DNA from: a virus
Reading direction: 5' to 3' (one strand)
IMG/VR virus record: IMGVR_UViG_3300046000_006225
Span: 1 to 29,715 of that record
Length of the DNA: 29,715 bases
How positions within the stretch are numbered: the first letter of the stretch is position 1; the number at the start of each line of letters is the position of its first letter. This document shows, one piece after another, positions 1 through 8,274 of the stretch. Under the pieces are notes generated by a model that was not told the origin of the DNA, did no database searches, and worked only from the letters and a program-made list of their open reading frames with translations. The translations under genes were made by a program, and so were the position numbers.

Positions 1-868
1 TTTTTTCCGTAATAAACAATCCGCCTGTTTGATTAAAATGACTTTCGGTTACAACTGTTAGTTGGCTGCGTTCATATATTTCTAGATTGTTAATTAGGTT
101 AGGTACTTGATTAACTAGGTCTAGTACATCTACAGTCTTAGGGTAGTTAGCTGTTAGTACAGTTTTATAATGATTGTATTCTACTGTTTGATATATCGGC
201 ATATCAATAGTGTGTGTATTAAACCAAGCCCCACCACTTATTAAACCCTGTATTTTATTTTCGGCTAGAAAATATAAATGTTCTGTTCTGTGATTTCTAT
301 GGGCACGATTTAAACTGTTAAACGGTAAACCATAATCTGTTATCTTAACAGGGGTACTAGGAGGATGTGACATTTTTCCATCCCACTCAATACCTTCTTG
401 AAATTCAATATATTCTTCTTTAGAATTTTTTATACACCATTCTGTATATTGTTGCCCAGCATTTAAATTTCCAGAAACAATAAGTACAGAGTGTTTAGGA
501 AGCCCCAACAATTGAACTGTACTATGTAAATGCTGGAATCCGTCAAATGTATCATAACTGAAATTATCTCCTTCTACTGTTGACAAAATCAGTATTCTTA
601 TCTTTTTAGATTTAGCGGCCTTAATTACTCTACTTGGTATATTAAGCAATAGGTTGAAGCTTTTTAAAAAAGTTTTTGCGCACCAGAGCTCTGGTATCTT
701 ACTAATTTCAATTATGTATAATCCCTGCTGCGAGTATTCTGTTGAATGTACAAATTCAAAATTAGATTCACTTAGTCGTTTTTTTAATTCGTCCAGCGAC
801 CGTACCTGTTTAATGTCTGCAATATGTGAAAGATTTACATCAATAGCACTATCAAAGTAACAGAGCAT
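1..868 (-). CDS. Glycosyltransferase-like protein of the E...TEK family, C-terminus beyond the window
   Basis: This reading frame starts with ATG at 868 and stays open to the left edge, giving 289 visible residues. Its start overlaps the previous stop as TAATG. The last visible part reads TVVTESHFNQ then FITEK, at residues 271-289. This matches the E...TEK signature of the 430-aa protein at 4244-5536 (VTETYF then ITEKTYKP) and of the C-terminal half of the epimerase fusion at 2128-4254. An upstream NR....HR motif (FNSLNRAHRNHR, residues 183-194) is also shared with the 430-aa protein. The missing part should contain the KPI, GFKTF and E-YDLE blocks seen in those homologues. No signal peptide or membrane segment is visible. 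A nucleotide-sugar transferase role is inferred from context and the motif, not shown. Confidence 0.72.
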   Translation of the reverse strand, partial: MLCYFDSAIDVNLSHIADIKQVRSLDELKKRLSESNFEFVHSTEYSQQGLYIIEISKIPELWCAKTFLKSFNLLLNIPSRVIKAAKSKKIRILILSTVEGDNFSYDTFDGFQHLHSTVQLLGLPKHSVLIVSGNLNAGQQYTEWCIKNSKEEYIEFQEGIEWDGKMSHPPSTPVKITDYGLPFNSLNRAHRNHRTEHLYFLAENKIQGLISGGAWFNTHTIDMPIYQTVEYNHYKTVLTANYPKTVDVLDLVNQVPNLINNLEIYERSQLTVVTESHFNQTGGLFITEK

Positions 869-1455
869 TACTTGCCTCTCTGAAGTATAACTCCGTTGTT
901 TCCGGTATAGACTATTTGATAACCATTAACTAATAGATAAGGTACAACTGCTCCGCACTTGCCGGAGTAAGTTCCGCTTGCTTCTACTAGAGGCGTGTCA
1001 TCACATATCACTAAAGACTCAGCTGACATGTATGGCATGCAGTTTGCCATTTGTGCTAGATGTTCAATCTGACTGCCCATATTTGACCACTCAACATTTC
1101 GTTGAGCATAATTTGCTTTAATGTTATCTGCATTTGATCCAGGGTTAGACCAATCATAATTATCAAGGTAAAGCACTTTAATTTGTTTGCCCAATGTAGG
1201 CAGTACTGACTTAGTCCATACTGCTCCACTTTCTGATACTTGCCATATAATATGATCTAGATGTGTGAATCTATGTTGAGGTTCATCAATAACATCCACA
1301 GTATAAAAGGGTATTTCCCAATTAACTGATAATCCGTTAAAAAATTCTGTAGATCCTTCATTCTGATCACTACCTATTTCTAATATCATATCTGTGTCTT
1401 GATTGTAAGACAGCTGAGCTAGATATGATTGACTGTTAAGATGAAAGTTTGCCAT
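868..1455 (-). CDS. Class I methyltransferase-like protein, 195 aa
   Basis: The protein begins with a short lead, then MILEIGSDQNEGST (residues 23-36). This sits where the first strand and SAM-binding loop of a class I methyltransferase would be, although the loop lacks the usual GxGxG. YTVDVID (51-57) could be the acidic end of strand 2. KVLYLDNYDWSN (93-104) and SLVICDDTP (147-155) look like later core strands. The end (VPYLLVNGYQIVYTGNNGVILQR) is like a C-terminal hairpin. ATG overlaps the stop of the oxygenase gene (TAATG), so the two are probably translationally coupled. By context it may modify a sugar or peptide in the same pathway. The fold call is by pattern only, and the substrate is unknown. 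Confidence 0.55.
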   Translation of the reverse strand: MANFHLNSQSYLAQLSYNQDTDMILEIGSDQNEGSTEFFNGLSVNWEIPFYTVDVIDEPQHRFTHLDHIIWQVSESGAVWTKSVLPTLGKQIKVLYLDNYDWSNPGSNADNIKANYAQRNVEWSNMGSQIEHLAQMANCMPYMSAESLVICDDTPLVEASGTYSGKCGAVVPYLLVNGYQIVYTGNNGVILQRGK

Positions 1456-2159
1456 TAGACAAATTGACTGCGATGAGGTGGAGTTTCATGCGTAGCATTA
1501 CTACTATAATAAAACTGTATGAAATTTTGTCTTTCTACGGAGTCAGGGCAGGTCAATGGATGTGGCTGACCGTGTATCAGACGTTCGTCGTAATTCCATA
1601 CGGCCAGTCTATTGGGCTTGGGTGCAATTTTAACTAGGCATTCAGTTCGGTCAAAGTCCCAAAACTCTAATTCTCCGCCCCAACTTTCTTCCCAAACGGG
1701 ATTCATGTATAATATTACATTGGCACGACGAGTAAGTCTAATTTGTTCATTCCAATTGAAGTCATTGTGAAGTCCTAGACTGGTTCCAGTAGGCATACGG
1801 GTTATGCCGCCACCTCGATGGTGAGGATCTCCTACTAGTTTGTCAATGCCTGTTAGTTGTTCTATCCATTTGAGAAATATACTACCTTGAAAACTATAGG
1901 CCATTGATTGTATTCTAGGAGTGCTGGTAAAATTTCTGCACTCTTTTCTATAACTTGTTCCTTTACTAAACACAGTCCAATCACTTTCTTGTAAGAAATC
2001 AACTTCAAAACTTAGTGTATTGAATAGTTCATCGGGTAAAAAATTGTCTATGATCGTGTAGGGGACTGGAGAACCTTCAGCATGACTTACTGCTAATTCG
2101 GTAGGATCGTAGTACTGATTCAATTCATTAAAGAATTTGTATATTTGACTGTGACTCAA
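1455..2159 (-). CDS. 2OG-Fe(II) oxygenase (prolyl-4-hydroxylase-like), 234 aa, TTG start
   Basis: This is a predicted 2-oxoglutarate- and iron-dependent dioxygenase of the type common in marine phages. PYTIIDNFLPDELF (33-46) is the usual N-terminal strand and helix. The iron ligands are H131 and D133 in LGLHNDFNW, plus a distal histidine in LIHGQPHP, most likely H196 with H200 as the alternative. WGGELEFWD (160-168) follows the HxD strand as in the family. R210 in VERQNF is placed to bind the 2-oxoglutarate carboxylate. The start is TTG: no in-frame ATG precedes the conserved region, an in-frame stop lies just upstream, and AAGGAG sits five bases before the TTG. The gene overlaps the epimerase fusion by 32 bases. 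The substrate could be a protein side chain or a sugar. Confidence 0.9.
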   Translation of the reverse strand: MSHSQIYKFFNELNQYYDPTELAVSHAEGSPVPYTIIDNFLPDELFNTLSFEVDFLQESDWTVFSKGTSYRKECRNFTSTPRIQSMAYSFQGSIFLKWIEQLTGIDKLVGDPHHRGGGITRMPTGTSLGLHNDFNWNEQIRLTRRANVILYMNPVWEESWGGELEFWDFDRTECLVKIAPKPNRLAVWNYDERLIHGQPHPLTCPDSVERQNFIQFYYSSNATHETPPHRSQFV

Positions 2160-4254
2160 AATAACTCCTTAAAAATTCAAACGATGCATTGTATGCTGTG
2201 TTGTCTTTCTTAGAAAGCAATATTTCACGATTTTTAGCTGCGATTAAACGACAATTAAACAGCAGCTCGTCATATTGATCTTTTGGTAATTCTGATATTC
2301 TTTTTATTTCGGCAACTATCATACTTAGTCTTTTGTGATTGTCTTCTTCAAGATCGTATGATTCGTTTATATACGGACTGAATGTTTTGAATCCTAGACT
2401 ACGGAAGTCTTCTAAGAAGTGTGCCGTAGAAAATGCAATAAAGGGCTTGCCGCAGGCAATGGGCTTATTGGTTTTTTCGGTAATGCTACTAGGCGCTAGA
2501 TCTCTTAAATTACCTTTTCTAGTATCTACATAATAGGATACATCATAGTGTGTTTCTACTAGAATATGAAAATCTGCATTTAGGATTGCATCGTAGGTTA
2601 CATCACCCCATTTGTTTAGAACATTGTCACTAGCATCTAGTGTATAAGGCACTCCGGATAACCAAGTGTCTACATTAGAATCTATTTTAAAGTTCAATGC
2701 AGTTAGATCTTTAGCCATTGTGTCTTTGTCAAAGTATCTAACTTCACCATAGGGGAATATGTTGTAAAAACTATATCTAAAGTCTTTCAATAGATCCTGC
2801 TGCGCCAGTTCAGCATATAGGTGCAGTCTCCAAGGACGATAATTTCTACTCAGCATACTGAATTTGTGTTCAGTATGTTGATTGTCGTGTATCTGTGTCT
2901 TTGCCAATAAATCGTTAAACACACCTATGTTGACTCCGTAAATTGATCTTTCGGTTAATCGTTTACTTAGAAAGTTTTTATGTACATCATCCATTACTAT
3001 CATATAGATCTTAGAAGGATGTATATTTTTTTCTGTTATTACTTTGGCAATGTCATCTGCTAGTTTGTAGGTGAATGTTTCATTGCAATTTTCATAAAGA
3101 AACTTGGCTGTCGGATCAGTTCGTAAATGATCCCAATGCTTTTCTTCTAGGCTATCTAGGATACCTACACCGTCGTGTAGATCGTAATAGTAGTGAAAGT
3201 AATAAATTGAATTAGGCGCACATTCACACTCGGTCAAAGGAGCAATGAAATTTTTGTCTACTCTTAGGTCATATACTTTGCCTGTCTTACTAAAAATCTT
3301 CTTTTGACTTTTGATCCAGGCATAGGTTTTTGTCAGTCCGTACTCTAGTGCATCGGCTGGCGCCCATCCACCAATTAAACCTTTGATTAAATTGTTGTCG
3401 CTGTTACGGCCCATAACACCTTGGGGTCCGGGAATATTTTTAATTTTAATATCTTTACCGGCCAACTTGGCAATTAACAATACTAGATCGTTAATGCTGA
3501 TCATTCTATCACTGCCAAGATTAATTGGCAGTTGACTAGCGCAGGCCATCATTAGGTGAATACCTTTGATGCACTCATCTATATACATAAAACTGCGAGT
3601 CTGATTACCAGGACCCCAGACTTCTACTTCTCCTGTGCTTTCAATTACCTTACGGCATAATGCTGCTGGCGCTTTTTCTTTACCATCACACCAAGATCCC
3701 AGTGGACCGAATACATTGTGTAATCTAGCAATACGAACTCTGAACCCATAGTTGCGACCGTAGCTTAGATACAGACGTTCACTGAATAGTTTTTCCCAAC
3801 CATACTCTGTATCAGGTTCTGCTGGATATACACTCGATTCTTCACAATTGGGATTATTTGGATCTAGTTGATTGTATTCTGGGTAGACACAGGCACTACT
3901 GGTATAGAATACATTCTTAACATCCTTCTTAACCATCTCATTTAGAATGTTGAGATTAATTACAGCACTATTATGCATTATATCGGCATCATTTTCACCT
4001 GTGCCTATATACCCGGTACCGCCCATATCTGCTGCTAATTGATAAATTTCATCTAGGTCGCTAGTAACAATCTTGGCTACTAGATCCTGATTTCTTAAAT
4101 CAACTATGTGAAACTCGTCTGCATCAGTTTTAGAATACATTGGAAATTTTAAATCAACACCAACAACGTAGTGCCCTTGACTTTTTAAACTGGTAACTAG
4201 GTGTGTTCCAATAAATCCACCTGCTCCGCATACTAATATTTTTTTATGTTCCAT
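2128..4254 (-). CDS. GDP-mannose 3,5-epimerase fused to an E...TEK glycosyltransferase-like domain, 708 aa
   Basis: Residues 1 to about 325 are an extended short-chain dehydrogenase closely resembling plant GDP-mannose 3,5-epimerase, which makes GDP-L-galactose and GDP-L-gulose. The NAD-binding loop is GAGGFIG (10-16). The catalytic residues known from the Arabidopsis enzyme (C145, Y174, K178, K217) all fall here at a constant offset of 23: C122 in SSACVYPE, Y151 and K155 in YGWEK, K194 in GKEKAPAA. QTRSFMYIDE (218-227) and NLGSDRMISIND (245-256) are also family blocks. Residues about 330-708 are a second domain related to the 430-aa neighbour, with NYRPWRLHLY (471-480), LVETHY (565-570), ITEKTNKPI (591-599), GFKTF (621-625) and ESYDLEED. 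It overlaps its neighbours by 11 and 32 bases, in a tight operon. The fusion suggests a sugar donor made and used by one polypeptide. Confidence 0.92.
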   Translation of the reverse strand: MEHKKILVCGAGGFIGTHLVTSLKSQGHYVVGVDLKFPMYSKTDADEFHIVDLRNQDLVAKIVTSDLDEIYQLAADMGGTGYIGTGENDADIMHNSAVINLNILNEMVKKDVKNVFYTSSACVYPEYNQLDPNNPNCEESSVYPAEPDTEYGWEKLFSERLYLSYGRNYGFRVRIARLHNVFGPLGSWCDGKEKAPAALCRKVIESTGEVEVWGPGNQTRSFMYIDECIKGIHLMMACASQLPINLGSDRMISINDLVLLIAKLAGKDIKIKNIPGPQGVMGRNSDNNLIKGLIGGWAPADALEYGLTKTYAWIKSQKKIFSKTGKVYDLRVDKNFIAPLTECECAPNSIYYFHYYYDLHDGVGILDSLEEKHWDHLRTDPTAKFLYENCNETFTYKLADDIAKVITEKNIHPSKIYMIVMDDVHKNFLSKRLTERSIYGVNIGVFNDLLAKTQIHDNQHTEHKFSMLSRNYRPWRLHLYAELAQQDLLKDFRYSFYNIFPYGEVRYFDKDTMAKDLTALNFKIDSNVDTWLSGVPYTLDASDNVLNKWGDVTYDAILNADFHILVETHYDVSYYVDTRKGNLRDLAPSSITEKTNKPIACGKPFIAFSTAHFLEDFRSLGFKTFSPYINESYDLEEDNHKRLSMIVAEIKRISELPKDQYDELLFNCRLIAAKNREILLSKKDNTAYNASFEFLRSYFESQSNIQIL
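2165..2170 (-). promoter_or_regulatory. Shine-Dalgarno site fixing a TTG start
   Basis: Read on the minus strand, AAGGAG is followed by TTATT and then TTG at 2159. An in-frame TAA overlaps the 5' end of this site, so no start codon further upstream is possible. The next in-frame ATG is residue 86, which would delete the N-terminal core. This makes the TTG a real start, unlike the TTG codons at 9164, 17110 and 29466, where a better ATG or an open upstream frame is available. Confidence 0.75.
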
Positions 4255-5536
4255 ATTTTTTCACCAAATTTTCAATTTCAATATCTTGCATTGTATTTAA
4301 ATGATTGACATTGTAGTCAATGATATCTTTAACTCTAACAGTAAACTCTATTCGCTGTTGTTCTGTCCACTTAGCTATAGATTCTATTACTGCTATTATC
4401 TTATTAAAACGTTGTTTGTCATCTAATTCTAGATCGTAGGTTTCATCCCAGAATTCTCCAAATGTTTTAAATCCCATATCTTTAACATGCTGTAGACTTC
4501 GAGCGGCACCTAACAATATAAAGGGCTGCATAAAAGCAATTGGCTTGTAGGTCTTTTCTGTAATGTGAATAATGTTATTAAAGAAATATGTTTCAGTAAC
4601 AATATTAACTAGAGAATTATCATATAAGTGTTTAACTGGATCAACACTGTGCTCCATGGGATATTGACTAAAATTAGGATTGTCTAATACCAAAGGCAAT
4701 AACTTATCCGCGACCAACACATCGGTGCTGGTTAATCCCATGTCAGGGAATCTACTTATTAAGTATTTGCAATTTTCAACAAATGTTCTAGTGGATTCGG
4801 GCTGAGTTTTATCCATGCTGTAATAACACTGATCAATTAGGCCACGTTGTACTATTGCCAAGTACAACATCAATCTATGATCATTATATCGTCTATTAAA
4901 GCACAAGAATGTTTTTTTGCGAGGACCCGGTCGATATGTTGAGTTTACAGACTCTGCAATTGCCTGTTGGATATTACATCGGTCAATTCTAAACACAGGA
5001 AAGTATTCCATTTGCATTTCTGGCAATTTATGATTGCGCCTGCAATAATCTTCATATACTTCTTTACCATTGTAACAGTTAGTTAGATAAATTACCTGTG
5101 TTAGCGACAAGCCTTTAGATGTAAAGTAATCTGATAGATGGTTTAAAAATTCGTCATCCATGTACCCTTCATAGAACAGCGTTACAAGAAAATAAGCTGT
5201 CTTGTTTTGCACTCTGTTTAGTACTTTGATATCAATTTGATTGTCATCAAAAAGTCCGTCTGCACTATGAAAGTTATGAAACTTATCTCTGTAATGAAAG
5301 GTATTCCAATTTAATTCATACAAGAATATTTCTTGAGGAAGTTTATAAGTAGACACAATCCTAGAGTCGACTATCCTAGAATGAAAATGTGGCTTTTGAA
5401 ATAGATCGCCTTTTAACTGCGGAAAGTGATAGTCTACTGATGCAGTCATTAGGTCAGCTAATGTAGGCATTCTATTGTTTGTCAACGGTCCGGTTGGGCC
5501 TATCCATTCGTAGGCTAAATTAATTTTTTTATTCAT
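4244..5536 (-). CDS. Glycosyltransferase-like protein of the E...TEK family, 430 aa
   Basis: This is the only complete stand-alone copy of a domain seen three times in the window. Visible blocks are FLCFNRRYNDHR (210-221), IVTETYF (312-318), ITEKTYKPI (325-333), PFILLG (338-343), GFKTF (355-359) and DETYDLE (364-370). The order of a conserved Glu, then TEK, then Pro-rich and G-containing strands resembles the donor-binding region of GDP-fucose transferases of family GT10 (ENS...TEK...PV..G), but the match is short and I cannot claim membership. The N-terminal 200 residues have no recognised motif. No signal peptide or membrane helix is seen. It is encoded directly before the epimerase fusion and overlaps it by 11 bases. 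It probably transfers a nucleotide sugar, with the acceptor unknown. Confidence 0.68.
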   Translation of the reverse strand: MNKKINLAYEWIGPTGPLTNNRMPTLADLMTASVDYHFPQLKGDLFQKPHFHSRIVDSRIVSTYKLPQEIFLYELNWNTFHYRDKFHNFHSADGLFDDNQIDIKVLNRVQNKTAYFLVTLFYEGYMDDEFLNHLSDYFTSKGLSLTQVIYLTNCYNGKEVYEDYCRRNHKLPEMQMEYFPVFRIDRCNIQQAIAESVNSTYRPGPRKKTFLCFNRRYNDHRLMLYLAIVQRGLIDQCYYSMDKTQPESTRTFVENCKYLISRFPDMGLTSTDVLVADKLLPLVLDNPNFSQYPMEHSVDPVKHLYDNSLVNIVTETYFFNNIIHITEKTYKPIAFMQPFILLGAARSLQHVKDMGFKTFGEFWDETYDLELDDKQRFNKIIAVIESIAKWTEQQRIEFTVRVKDIIDYNVNHLNTMQDIEIENLVKKYGT

Positions 5537-6887
5537 CTTTACATCTATTATAAAAATCTACCATTGTAGGAAATGTAGTAACAAAATCTACTGATCTTCT
5601 ACGATCATATTCTGTAAACCAATTATAAAAATCTTTTCGACCTTCTTTAATTTTATCTTTTGAATAGTGTGTAGTTTCCATATAGTCAACTACACGTCTA
5701 AATCGTTCATATTCTAAACTTGTGAATTTATTAAGATTCTTATCATTAACATTTTCTTTAATAAATTCAAGATGCTTATGCATGTATGGCATAAACTCTT
5801 CTTTAGGAAGTATATTCATGTCGTATTGTAGTGGTTCTTTAAGATAAGGGGTATCAAATTTTACACGATAATCTGTATTGAATGGGTATTCTTTCCTCCA
5901 CTCTAATATTTTTTCTAACAATGTTTGAAAATTAGTAACTGTGAGAATATTAAATGTAACCATAAAAGTTATCGACAAATCAGTGTCTGCTAAGTATTTT
6001 TTAAGATTTCTTTCCCATAGTTCTAAATCCAATCCTGTACGGATGTATTCTGCTTGTGGTCCCCAAGTATCCATACTAGTAAACATTTTAAACTTTTTGA
6101 TCTTTTTTTCTACAAGTAACTTATTAATACGCTCTACTAGTCTATCGACTAGAATAGGCTTTACACCAAAATTACTATTGATGTTTAGTTCTAAGTTGGG
6201 TAGAGGATTTTTGTCTAGGTCTTCTAATAGCCTCCATGTACTAGCTTGTAGCAATGGCTCGCCGCCTGTGATGCGTAGAATATTTAGAGTTTTGCTAACT
6301 TCTGGCCACCACTTCCACCATGCTTCAACATAAGGATTGGTTTCTTCTTCGTAGACTTTAAACCAATCTATGTCGTTTCGATGATTATTCACAGCAGTAT
6401 AAGGCCCGTGCATTTTAATTTCTTTATGATAGGCGCTGCTATGTTTAGGATGGCAGTATCCGCATTTGAAATTACATTCATTGCCGAAGCTAATTTCAAT
6501 GTATTCAGGATTTATGTTTTGATCCCATGGGCCACTTTTAATCTGTTCAAATCTATCGGCTCTATATATTGTGCTGTTGCGCTCTTTGCGGTCGCTAACA
6601 TAATCCTCGCCCATTGCTTCAATATTCCAGCAGTACTGACATCCACTAGGCTTTCCGCCATTTAACATTTCTAGTCTTTCTAGTTTTTTTTGTTCTGTGT
6701 TGTGCAGGGCGCTAGGATCTATAGCAATTTCGTCTAACGAAATTTTGTGTGGTCTAGGATGATAACAACTATGCGTTTCTCCCGTTTGCAAATAGATAGT
6801 GGTGTGATGCCATTTGGCCATGCAGAATGTAGGCGAAATTTCATTCATTATAGGAATGAATTTTTTAATTGTTTCAAGATTATTCAT
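5529..6887 (-). CDS. Radical SAM protein with N-terminal twitch-like Cys motif, 452 aa
   Basis: The radical SAM cluster motif CxxxCxxC is at C138, C142 and C145 (NECNFKCGYC), and the SAM-contacting GGEP is at 208-211 (ITGGEPLL). Ahead of the core, C22 (PTFCMAKWHH), C41 (HSCYHP), and C83 and C86 (SGCQYCW) form an N-terminal cysteine set. The pattern F-C-x3-W-x-H, then CxxCW-x2-E, then an acidic and basic stretch is that of the twitch-domain radical SAM proteins common in marine phages. There it is thought to bind an auxiliary iron-sulfur cluster. The substrate of this phage family is not known to me. Its position among glycosyltransferases suggests sugar or peptide modification, which is inference. 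It overlaps the next gene by 8 bases. Confidence 0.92.
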   Translation of the reverse strand: MNNLETIKKFIPIMNEISPTFCMAKWHHTTIYLQTGETHSCYHPRPHKISLDEIAIDPSALHNTEQKKLERLEMLNGGKPSGCQYCWNIEAMGEDYVSDRKERNSTIYRADRFEQIKSGPWDQNINPEYIEISFGNECNFKCGYCHPKHSSAYHKEIKMHGPYTAVNNHRNDIDWFKVYEEETNPYVEAWWKWWPEVSKTLNILRITGGEPLLQASTWRLLEDLDKNPLPNLELNINSNFGVKPILVDRLVERINKLLVEKKIKKFKMFTSMDTWGPQAEYIRTGLDLELWERNLKKYLADTDLSITFMVTFNILTVTNFQTLLEKILEWRKEYPFNTDYRVKFDTPYLKEPLQYDMNILPKEEFMPYMHKHLEFIKENVNDKNLNKFTSLEYERFRRVVDYMETTHYSKDKIKEGRKDFYNWFTEYDRRRSVDFVTTFPTMVDFYNRCKDE

Positions 6888-8274
6888 TGTATGCTTTGTT
6901 AAATTGTTCTAATATCCAAGTGTAATCATTAATTTTTCTTAAAGAATCAAAGTCGTTGATATTTGCCTCGCCGTATTTTTTTCCTGCAACTGCGCCGTCA
7001 ATTGCATATTTTCCAAATGGTCGAGTTTCTCCAACCACACACCATAAAAATAATCTATTTTCAGTTTCTTCATCGTATTGTTCATTAATAACTTTGGTAG
7101 ATAATTTAACACATTCTCTAAATGCGCTACGCCATGTGCTAAACTCGTCAACATTAAAAGCAGAAATGTTGCTAATTTGATTAACCGCTTTAAATTTTTT
7201 ACTGATGCTGGTCGTCATATCTACTGACTCAGTATCCATTTCTAAGGTTAATTTTGTTGGCAATAATTTAACTCCGCCGTAGCCGTAAACAAGATCATTA
7301 ATTGGATTTTGACTAGCCCATACATGTACCATTGATGTTTGTTCTAATCTATTTCCAGCATCATAATGAGGAATATATTCTATTTCAAAATTAAAGTCAT
7401 CAACTAGCTCAGCGTCGGCATCTACTACCCAAAACATTTCTGTTGTGACTGATTCGGCAGCAGCTAGATGAGCATTGTGTATACCTTTTACACCGTGTAC
7501 TCTTTTAGCATCTGGTCTTTTTAATTTTAACTTTTCGTAGTTTGCATCTGCATTAGATTCGTTGTAACTTATAAACACAACATCATAAGGTTTAGGTTTG
7601 CTGGCAACAATATCCCATTCTTTTTTTTCTATAGGAAATCTATACTTGAATTCTTTTTCCATTAAAATTTTATCTTTACTGGCCAGCATGAGTCCGTCAA
7701 ATGACTCTCCGTTTTTAAACACATGATTTATACTGCGATCGTAATCGTACTTTCCATCTAACGGGTCAAAATATAAATCAAAGATATTGTTGTTGATTAA
7801 ATTAATATCGTTACGCACACACCAAAACATTGACTTAGATTCTTCATTGACTATCTTGAGGTATTGCTCATAGCTATCAATATGTCTAATAGGATATTGA
7901 AACTTACTGGCTACTATACCTGTTTCTTTTTTGTTTACATAGAATTTAAAATCAAATTCTTTTTTAAGTATAGTTGCTTTTTTAGGAATCAATGTTATTC
8001 CAGAGATGTAGGATTCCGCGCCATTACAACTGTTCTTAAACACATGGACATAATCTTCATCCCATTTTTCTACGCGATAATCAAATGTAAAATTATCTGC
8101 AATTACAACATCGTCCCAAACAAGCCAAAAGAATTTTGTAAATGATTTTTTCTTTACATCGTCTATGGTTTTTACATTTTCAATTTTTTGAGCAGACGGG
8201 AATCGGTTACGAAATTGCTGCCATTCAATATCGCTAATCTTTTCTTTGCTTACATAAAAAATATCGTAGATCAT
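6880..8274 (-). CDS. GT-A-like glycosyltransferase with triplicated N-terminal unit, 464 aa
   Basis: The C-terminal unit (about 229-464) is homologous to the 8271-9149 protein. It has YDVVFISYNESNAD (230-243), RVHGVKG (258-264), the DxD in FWVVDADAE (D285, D287), VYGYGGVKLLP (329-339) and TWRSAFRECVK (380-390). Two earlier units repeat parts of it. Unit A (1-124) has FWLVWDD at 49-55, HVFK at 77-80 and a ...IVASK ending. Unit B (126-226) has FWCVRND at 150-156, HVFKNGESFDG at 184-194 and again IVASK. Units A and B have WDD and RND where DxD should be, so only the third unit looks able to bind a metal and sugar nucleotide. ATGA overlap couples it to the upstream gene. The acceptor and sugar are unknown. 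Confidence 0.82.
   Translation of the reverse strand: MIYDIFYVSKEKISDIEWQQFRNRFPSAQKIENVKTIDDVKKKSFTKFFWLVWDDVVIADNFTFDYRVEKWDEDYVHVFKNSCNGAESYISGITLIPKKATILKKEFDFKFYVNKKETGIVASKFQYPIRHIDSYEQYLKIVNEESKSMFWCVRNDINLINNNIFDLYFDPLDGKYDYDRSINHVFKNGESFDGLMLASKDKILMEKEFKYRFPIEKKEWDIVASKPKPYDVVFISYNESNADANYEKLKLKRPDAKRVHGVKGIHNAHLAAAESVTTEMFWVVDADAELVDDFNFEIEYIPHYDAGNRLEQTSMVHVWASQNPINDLVYGYGGVKLLPTKLTLEMDTESVDMTTSISKKFKAVNQISNISAFNVDEFSTWRSAFRECVKLSTKVINEQYDEETENRLFLWCVVGETRPFGKYAIDGAVAGKKYGEANINDFDSLRKINDYTWILEQFNKAYNE

Noticed and set aside
5941-6333. Plus-strand frame of 130 codons, and others like it across the window
   Set aside because: They lie wholly inside well-supported minus-strand genes, have no recognised motif, and mirror the codon pattern of the true gene.
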